A DNA stretch of 64,000 bases from Sorghum bicolor (lineage: Eukaryota > Streptophyta > Magnoliopsida > Poales > Poaceae): NCBI RefSeq assembly GCF_000003195.3, contig NC_012870.2:36855122-36919121 (forward strand), in the 5' to 3' direction. A program made the translations under genes and the position numbers. The number at the start of each line of letters is the position of its first letter. The stretch's first letter is position 1. This document shows positions 58,832-64,000 of this stretch, piece after piece. The notes under the pieces were generated by a model. The model did no database searches. It was not told the origin of the DNA and saw nothing but the letters and a program-made list of their open reading frames with translations.

Positions 58832-60414
58832 TGCCAAACCTATCTCCCATGCCACTTAAGCCAAGTTGTCATCCCCAGCTTGACATAAGAGACGCGGTAT
58901 TGAAATATGCAATTGCTCATCTAAATAAATAATAAATGGGATCTGCAAGCGCACAGATTAATACCGATGTAGCATTTTAACCGGGAGGTATTCCAGGTAT
59001 CGTTATTTATATTTTTACCACTAGGAAGGGATTAGTAACCATCAATGTTGATTATAGATTAGAATATAAGATTGAGTATCTATCATTGCATGTATAATTG
59101 AGAACATTTATCTATCTCTTTCATACAGGGATAAGTGTCACATAAAGGATGTATAAAGTAAGGAATGGTGACAAATATAATTAATCTGATCAGTATAACT
59201 TAGCCACATATAAATATGATAAGCGCCTCAATTAGATATTATAGCAAGTCATTAGCATGGAATTAGGACAAACTACAAGAATATTTCCTAAGTTATTCTT
59301 AACTATACAGTCTAGCATATCATAGTTAGTGCAATTATACTTAGCAATCAATGTGAGACAGGACTACGCCCATGCATAGTGATATTATCAATGAATATGA
59401 GAAACATCACAATCACTCCCCCGTAATAATGTTGCTCTGCCAGCCCAATACACGAGAGGGGGACTATATAAGAATCAATGGAGCTGTCACTACCACGAAC
59501 TACCCCGCGATCTGGCATATAGGGTACAATCACAGATAAATACGGTATAAGCACCATGCCTACACAATATCTATCATTTACCCATGGATCCAATGGATAA
59601 ACGCTATACGATCCTAAACATGTATATGATTCCAATCTAACTAAGCCAAGTATATAACTATGATAAACTAAGAATAATATAATTGCAAATATAAACAAGT
59701 AAGCAAAGTCATAATCAATATATTGAAGTAAAACAAAGTCATATTCATAATATTGAAGAACAAAGATGAACAATAGAAGAACAATAGAGAATTACCAAGA
59801 ATCCTCTTGACAGATCCGAAAACCAATCAAAGATTGACTCCTTCTAGTTCTAATCCTACGTAGCTATGCTAATCTAGAGATCTAATTGATGTGGTGGCTC
59901 TAGGGCTTGATCAGAGGCTTCTTCTCCCTGATGAATAATGAATTAGGGTTGAGAGGTGCTCTCCTCCAGGGGCCAGGGGGTCTGGTTTTATAGTCCTTCC
60001 AAGTGAATATGGGCCGTCGGATCAAACCAACATTGATTGAACGGTTATCCTTGATCCTTTAGGTCGGTGGAGCATGATCCCCGAAAAGAACTCTGATTGG
60101 GCACCAAAGGGGGGCGGGTGCCCTGGTCTCTAGGGCGGGCGCCCTGGGCCAGGCCCCGTTCTGTCTCCGCTTCGTTTCCGTGGCTTCTGGAGTCTTCTAG
60201 ACGATAGAAAATTGTGCGGCACTTTAATATCTCTATGTAATCCCGACATGTGGGCCTTTCTTCCGTATTTCCTAATAACCCCCTGTAGAAATAGACAAAC
60301 ACCAAAACTCGTGGAATTCTGTCAGATAAAACCCTAAGTCTGGATGTTGATTTCATTTGGATCCTTTTCTTTGTTTATTTGATAATTAAATTTGGTACTT
60401 AAGGACCGTCAACA
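58832..60414 (-). repeat. ATH-2 LTR
   Basis: 1,583 bp. On the minus strand it starts TGTTGACGGTCC and ends TTTGGCA. TATAAAA is at 59986-59992 (minus). The GC-rich U3 part contains GGGCGGGCGCCC. It shares many blocks with the ATH-1 LTR and its first 180 bases with ATH-3. Confidence 0.8.
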
Positions 60415-60430
60415 AACTCTCCCAAGCTTA
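60415..60430 (-). other. Polypurine tract of ATH-2
   Basis: Minus-strand TAAGCTTGGGAGAGTT directly precedes the TGTTGACGG LTR start. Confidence 0.65.
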
Positions 60431-62575
60431 CCTCTTGCTCGTCCCTGAGCAAGGATAATCTCCGTGATGGATCAGAAGTTGCTAAAGTACCTTTGAAAAT
60501 TGACGGTACACATGCTTTTAAATAAGATCTCATCTCTAAGTTAGAGTAAACTGTCAAGACTTAAAACTTATTCATTTTACCTTTCACCATGGGACTTGTA
60601 ACCGTCACTTCCGTCTTGAGCAGTTAAAAGATAGAACGGTCTAGTCAAGTGCCATGTCTCTTATTCTTGGTCAGCTATAGCTTTGGAGTTTTTGCAGATT
60701 TTCAAATAAAACTCAGAGATTCCTTGTATGACTCTCTCAGATCTCTCTTTTGTGGTATTTCTGGATCCTTACCAAGGCAGTGATGGTATATGCCTTCTCT
60801 CAAAATATGTAGCATTTGTGGCATAAGGCATAATGACATTGCCTACTCTCTCACCCTAGTCTAATAAGGCTTTAATATCTGGAGCTCATAGGTGGGAGAT
60901 AAGTATACATACTTACAAGATATTTATTGTATAGTAAAACTATGGATCCAAAGAAACAAATCAATAAGTCAAATCAAGAGGTGCATGTGTGGCGAATGAA
61001 TGGTGTATGGTGATGATGGTGATAACAATGGTGAAAGTCTAATTCTACTTTTGCTCTTTTGAGGGGATACATACCTTTCTTGCTCTTTTGAGACTTCGTG
61101 AGGAGAATGAGATGCTCTATATTTTCTTTTTCTTTTCTCTCAGGTGGGTATCTTGTAACCCTAATTCTACTGTCGGACACTTGTCCATTTTTACCTCTCG
61201 TCTCACTTTTTTTTCTTTCGAGGTTCCGGGCACTTGCCACTTTTTTATTTCCACGTATCTCTTTTTTTAGAGCACTCATCTCCTAAAATAATATAGCAAG
61301 TGGTAGTAACCAAGATAAGTTGAGCATTTATTTCACAGGGGAAAACATAAATGTTTTTGGCCATTCTCTCCCGGATTAGGAGTAGAATGTTTTTGGGTCG
61401 TTCTGGAGATGGAAATGAGTGGATATATGTAGATGCGTACTTCCGGAGTAGAAGCAGCATGTGTGAGTGTACGTGCAAGTGAATCTTGATTTAACCACAT
61501 GATAAGCTCCTAAGGGTCTACCTAGCTTGACCACACTCAATGCTCATAAGCAGTAAATGTGTGGCTCAAAGTTTAGCAAGCATGTATATATGGCTGTGGT
61601 AGAAATTTAAACTCTCATCATACAGGAACTCATCATGTATTATTTTAAATATTTTCAAAGATAAAATTCTCCAGAATTCTAGCATCTCTAGGAATAGATA
61701 AACAGCAGCTCAACCTTCTCATATCATACCCGTTAACAACTTAGACTTCAGATCAAGTTCTCTTCCCACAAGTTCAGGTTTACAGCAAGCTTTAAATTAT
61801 AATAGTTATGTCTAAACTTGAGAGAGAACTTCAAATTTGAAAATTAGGCAGAGCAACTATTGATCACATTCATGCTAGAGTTTTATTATTAAGATTCACT
61901 TTAGCATAGCCACTTTATTTATTTATTAAACACACTAAGCAAAAGAGATATATATATATATAAGCATAAAATCTTTATTTAGTTTTCCATAGTTATGTAT
62001 ATTTATATTTTAATATAGTATAAGTATAGAGATAGATAGAAATACTTAGCGAGATAAATGGGGGTGCTCTCCCCCAAGCTGAATTTTGACGTAATTTCTT
62101 CTGATGTAGCTAGCAGGTGGCAGAGGTGTATTTGAAAGTCAGCAGCACCCTAACAGTGATTAGGATGTCCTCTGTCTGCTAGTCTTCTTGATTCTTGAAT
62201 TCTGTGGAGCTCAAATAGACAACAAAGCTTTGTGGACTGATTAAGTGTTAGCATAAATATCTAGCCTTTATCATGTTGAGCCTCCTCAATAAATGTTACT
62301 CTCTATTTTTTATATTTTTATTTTATAAAGCAGAAAATAAATATTTATTTTATTTTTATGCTACCACAGTGAATGTACTTATGGGTTTCATGCCACTTGT
62401 ATACTCACATGGGGCTTACTGTTTTTAATATTTTTATTTTCTTTTTAGGATAGTATGAACATGATTAACTAAGCAAACTATTTAAAATAATTGAAAGGGA
62501 AAGGATAACTACCAAGTTTACCTATTGGCAAGGCGTTTGGTGTTTTCAAGTCCTCCGAACGAGACTCTCCATTTT
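60431..62575 (-). other. 3' noncoding part of ATH-2
   Basis: AT-rich, no coding region on either strand. It holds a second polypurine-like motif at 62068-62081 (minus CAGCTTGGGGGAGA) and an (AT)n run at about 61948-61962. T-rich tracts at 61120-61270 are simple sequence. Confidence 0.55.
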
Positions 62576-63823
62576 CTAGTTGTCCTGGGATTCGTTGGGT
62601 GGCGTAGTCGGTGCTTCCGGCGGCGCCTCCTCTTCGTGTATAGTTATCTTCTCTCTCCACACCTGACTTGGTGCTACGGTCTCCTCAAGATAATCTTGTT
62701 CAAGTTGTATGTCTTCAGACCTTACTACTTCTCCTTCATGGTCTGCCCATCCGTCCTTGATGATTTGCCTCTTATGGTTGCAGTTGCGTCGTCTTCTTCT
62801 TGTCGTGACCTGCTTAGAGTCTTCAACGATATAATTAGGGTCAGTAAAATAGCGGCGTACCTTCTGAGGGAAGTGCATATGGACTTCTCTAGTTCCAATG
62901 TAGATGATTGCTTTAACGGTGCTGAGGAACGATCTTCCAAGGATGATGGGTGGATCGTATTCGTCTTCTCCCATGTCAATAACCTGAAAGTCTATGTAGA
63001 CAAAATGATCGTCTATTTTGGCAGGGACATCAGTTACTATACCTTCAACCTCTAGAAATGTCTGATCTGCCATCTGGAGCTGAATGTATGTTGATTTTAA
63101 AGGCATGGTTCCGATCAAGAGCCAATAGGTGACTGCGGCCATTATGTTGACGCCCGATCCGGTGTCACAAGTCGTCTTGTAGAAGTTGTATCCATTTATG
63201 GAGCAATAGATGCTTGGCATTCCTGGGTCATCCTTCTTGGTTAGAAATGGTGAATTAAGTCGATGATCTTGACCTCCTTGAACTGCAGTGACCATCTTAG
63301 CTGACTTGGTCCACACATGCTTGTTCCTGCTCCTCCTGTTGGTCCTCTTCCTTGATTCATGTCGAGATTGCTCTGGGATTTGTGTAGTATTGTTCTTGAA
63401 GGAAAACGTCTCCTTCCTCCCTTTGATGTAGAAACTGATTTTGGCAGCACTAGCATAGATGACAGCTCCCGAGGTGTTTAAGAATGGCCTCCCTAAGATA
63501 ATGGGTGCCCTCTCATCATTACCGGTCTCTATCACCACGAAGTCTGTTGGGGCGTATAAGGTACCAACTGGGACATAGAGGTTCTTCAATATTCCTTTTG
63601 GAAAACTTAACGTCCAATCTGCATACTGCAAACACATGGTCTTTTCTGATAAAGGATATGTAAAGAATTTTTCATAGAGTACCCTGGGTGTAATGTTGAC
63701 ACTAGAGCCAAAGTCGCGTAGTGCTTCTGGGAAGTCCACCATGCCGATGGAGATCAGGATGACGGGGCGTCCTGGATCGCCTCTCTTGACCGGCAGAAGG
63801 TCAGTAGTAACTTCAGTGACGGG
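62576..63823 (-). CDS. Tandem retropepsin ORF of ATH-2 (N-terminus cut off)
   Basis: An open frame of 388 codons from the Met at 63742. The frame stays open to the LTR junction at 63823, reading RGDPGRPVILISIG before that Met. Two protease domains follow each other. The first has DFGSSVN at 10-16 and IILGRPFL at 81-88. The second has CDTGSGVN at 192-199 and IILGRSFL at 266-273. An Arg/Lys-rich linker (about 118-170) separates them, and an Arg-rich then acidic tail follows. The first Asp motif is D-F-G, near the D-L-G of Athila proteases; the second is canonical D-T-G. Retropepsins normally act as homodimers, so a single-chain pair is possible. No RT follows. Confidence 0.75.
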   Translation of the reverse strand, partial: PVTEVTTDLLPVKRGDPGRPVILISIGMVDFPEALRDFGSSVNITPRVLYEKFFTYPLSEKTMCLQYADWTLSFPKGILKNLYVPVGTLYAPTDFVVIETGNDERAPIILGRPFLNTSGAVIYASAAKISFYIKGRKETFSFKNNTTQIPEQSRHESRKRTNRRSRNKHVWTKSAKMVTAVQGGQDHRLNSPFLTKKDDPGMPSIYCSINGYNFYKTTCDTGSGVNIMAAVTYWLLIGTMPLKSTYIQLQMADQTFLEVEGIVTDVPAKIDDHFVYIDFQVIDMGEDEYDPPIILGRSFLSTVKAIIYIGTREVHMHFPQKVRRYFTDPNYIVEDSKQVTTRRRRRNCNHKRQIIKDGWADHEGEVVRSEDIQLEQDYLEETVAPSQVWREKITIHEEEAPPEAPTTPPNESQDN

Positions 63824-64000
63824 TGTTGACGGTCCTTAATGCTCACAATTAACCATTAATTAATCATGGAAAAGGATCCAAATGCAACCAACACCTAGAC
63901 TTAGGGTTTTATCTGACAGAATTCCACAAGTTTTGGTGTTTGTCTATTTCTGCAGGGGGTTATCAGGAAATACGGAAGAAAGGCCCACACATCGGGTTTA
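63824..64000 (+). repeat. ATH-3 LTR, start only
   Basis: TGTTGACGGTCCTTAA opens an LTR of the ATH-2 family (similar over the visible 177 bases) inserted into the protease ORF. The left flank ACGGG (63819-63823) is the expected target duplication; its partner lies outside the window. Confidence 0.75.

Larger units (their letters stand above)
58758..63823 (-). mobile_element. ATH-2, Athila-like non-autonomous element (gag-pro remnant, LTR, leader)
   Basis: Minus-strand order: protease ORF (63823-62576), a 2.1 kb noncoding part, a polypurine tract, an LTR (60414-58832), then a PBS-like site and about 60 bases of leader. Thus the one LTR has element sequence on both sides. No RT, RNase H or integrase is present between protease and LTR, which suggests a gag-pro-only, non-autonomous family. 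The right end is cut by the ATH-3 LTR at 63824. Confidence 0.7.

Noticed and set aside
61098..61290. T-rich stretch with Phe/Leu-rich open frames suggestive of a membrane peptide
   Set aside because: Simple T-rich sequence inside the noncoding part of ATH-2; overlapping frames all give the same hydrophobic text.
1..64000. CRISPR arrays, bacterial operons, tRNA or rRNA genes
   Set aside because: No short regularly spaced repeats, no tRNA-like cloverleaf other than PBS complements, no rRNA-like sequence; the whole window is explained by plant LTR elements.

Overview
This window is gene-poor plant heterochromatin made almost entirely of nested LTR retrotransposons. I find no host gene, tRNA, rRNA or CRISPR array. 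Several things point to a grass (Poaceae) with a large, repeat-rich genome: 4 kb LTR chromoviruses of the Tekay/Del type, Tat-lineage and Athila-like Gypsy elements, CpG-rich blocks inside the LTRs, and LTR starts such as TGTAACAC and TGTTGACGG. I cannot name the species.

Layout. (1) A decayed Tat-lineage element, TAT-1 (+), runs from base 1 to about 26,460: partial 5' LTR, gag, protease, RT, RNase H, integrase, then an antisense region. (2) Its RT is split at 3465/21521 by a Tekay-type solo LTR, TEK-solo-1 (3466-21520, minus, TSD ATTAG). (3) That solo LTR is itself split by TEK-1 (3763-17887, minus, TSD GATAC), a complete and very young chromovirus. TEK-1 has two 4,048 bp LTRs that are almost identical, a single open 1,510-codon gag-pol with a chromodomain, and an extra intact ORF before gag. 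(4) TAT-2 (+), from 26495, has lost most of its integrase and is split at 32615/48198 by TEK-2 (32616-48192, minus, TSD TAGAC). TEK-2 is an older full-length chromovirus with three TAG stops in gag-pol and a broken pre-gag ORF. The TAT-2 tail (48198-48684) carries an antisense coiled-coil ORF. (5) A minus-strand Athila pol fragment follows (48685-50291). (6) An Athila-like element, ATH-1 (+), starts at 50292 with LTR, PBS and gag. It is interrupted by TEK-solo-2 (52112-55987, TSD AGGAA) and cut off by another Tekay-type LTR piece (56586-58284). (7) A small LTR with its PBS (58285-58757) abuts ATH-2 (minus). ATH-2 has an LTR at 58832-60414, a 3' noncoding region, and an ORF with two retropepsin domains in tandem. 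That ORF is cut at 63823 by the LTR of ATH-3.

How the parts work together. TEK-1 looks capable of moving by itself: promoter-bearing LTRs, an initiator-Met-tRNA-type PBS, PPT, gag, protease, RT, RNase H, integrase and chromodomain. The most striking observation is its extra pre-gag protein. Its first 23 residues follow the N-terminal tail of histone H3 (15 of the first 21 H3 positions match, including the K4, K9 and K14 equivalents), followed by a long coiled coil and an acidic tail. In TEK-2 the same position holds a broken ORF whose N-terminal part looks like a double-stranded-RNA-binding domain, again followed by a coiled coil and acidic tail. Both elements have acceptor-like CAG directly before the start of each ORF, so alternative splicing may choose between the two proteins. 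All functional statements beyond recognised domains are inference.
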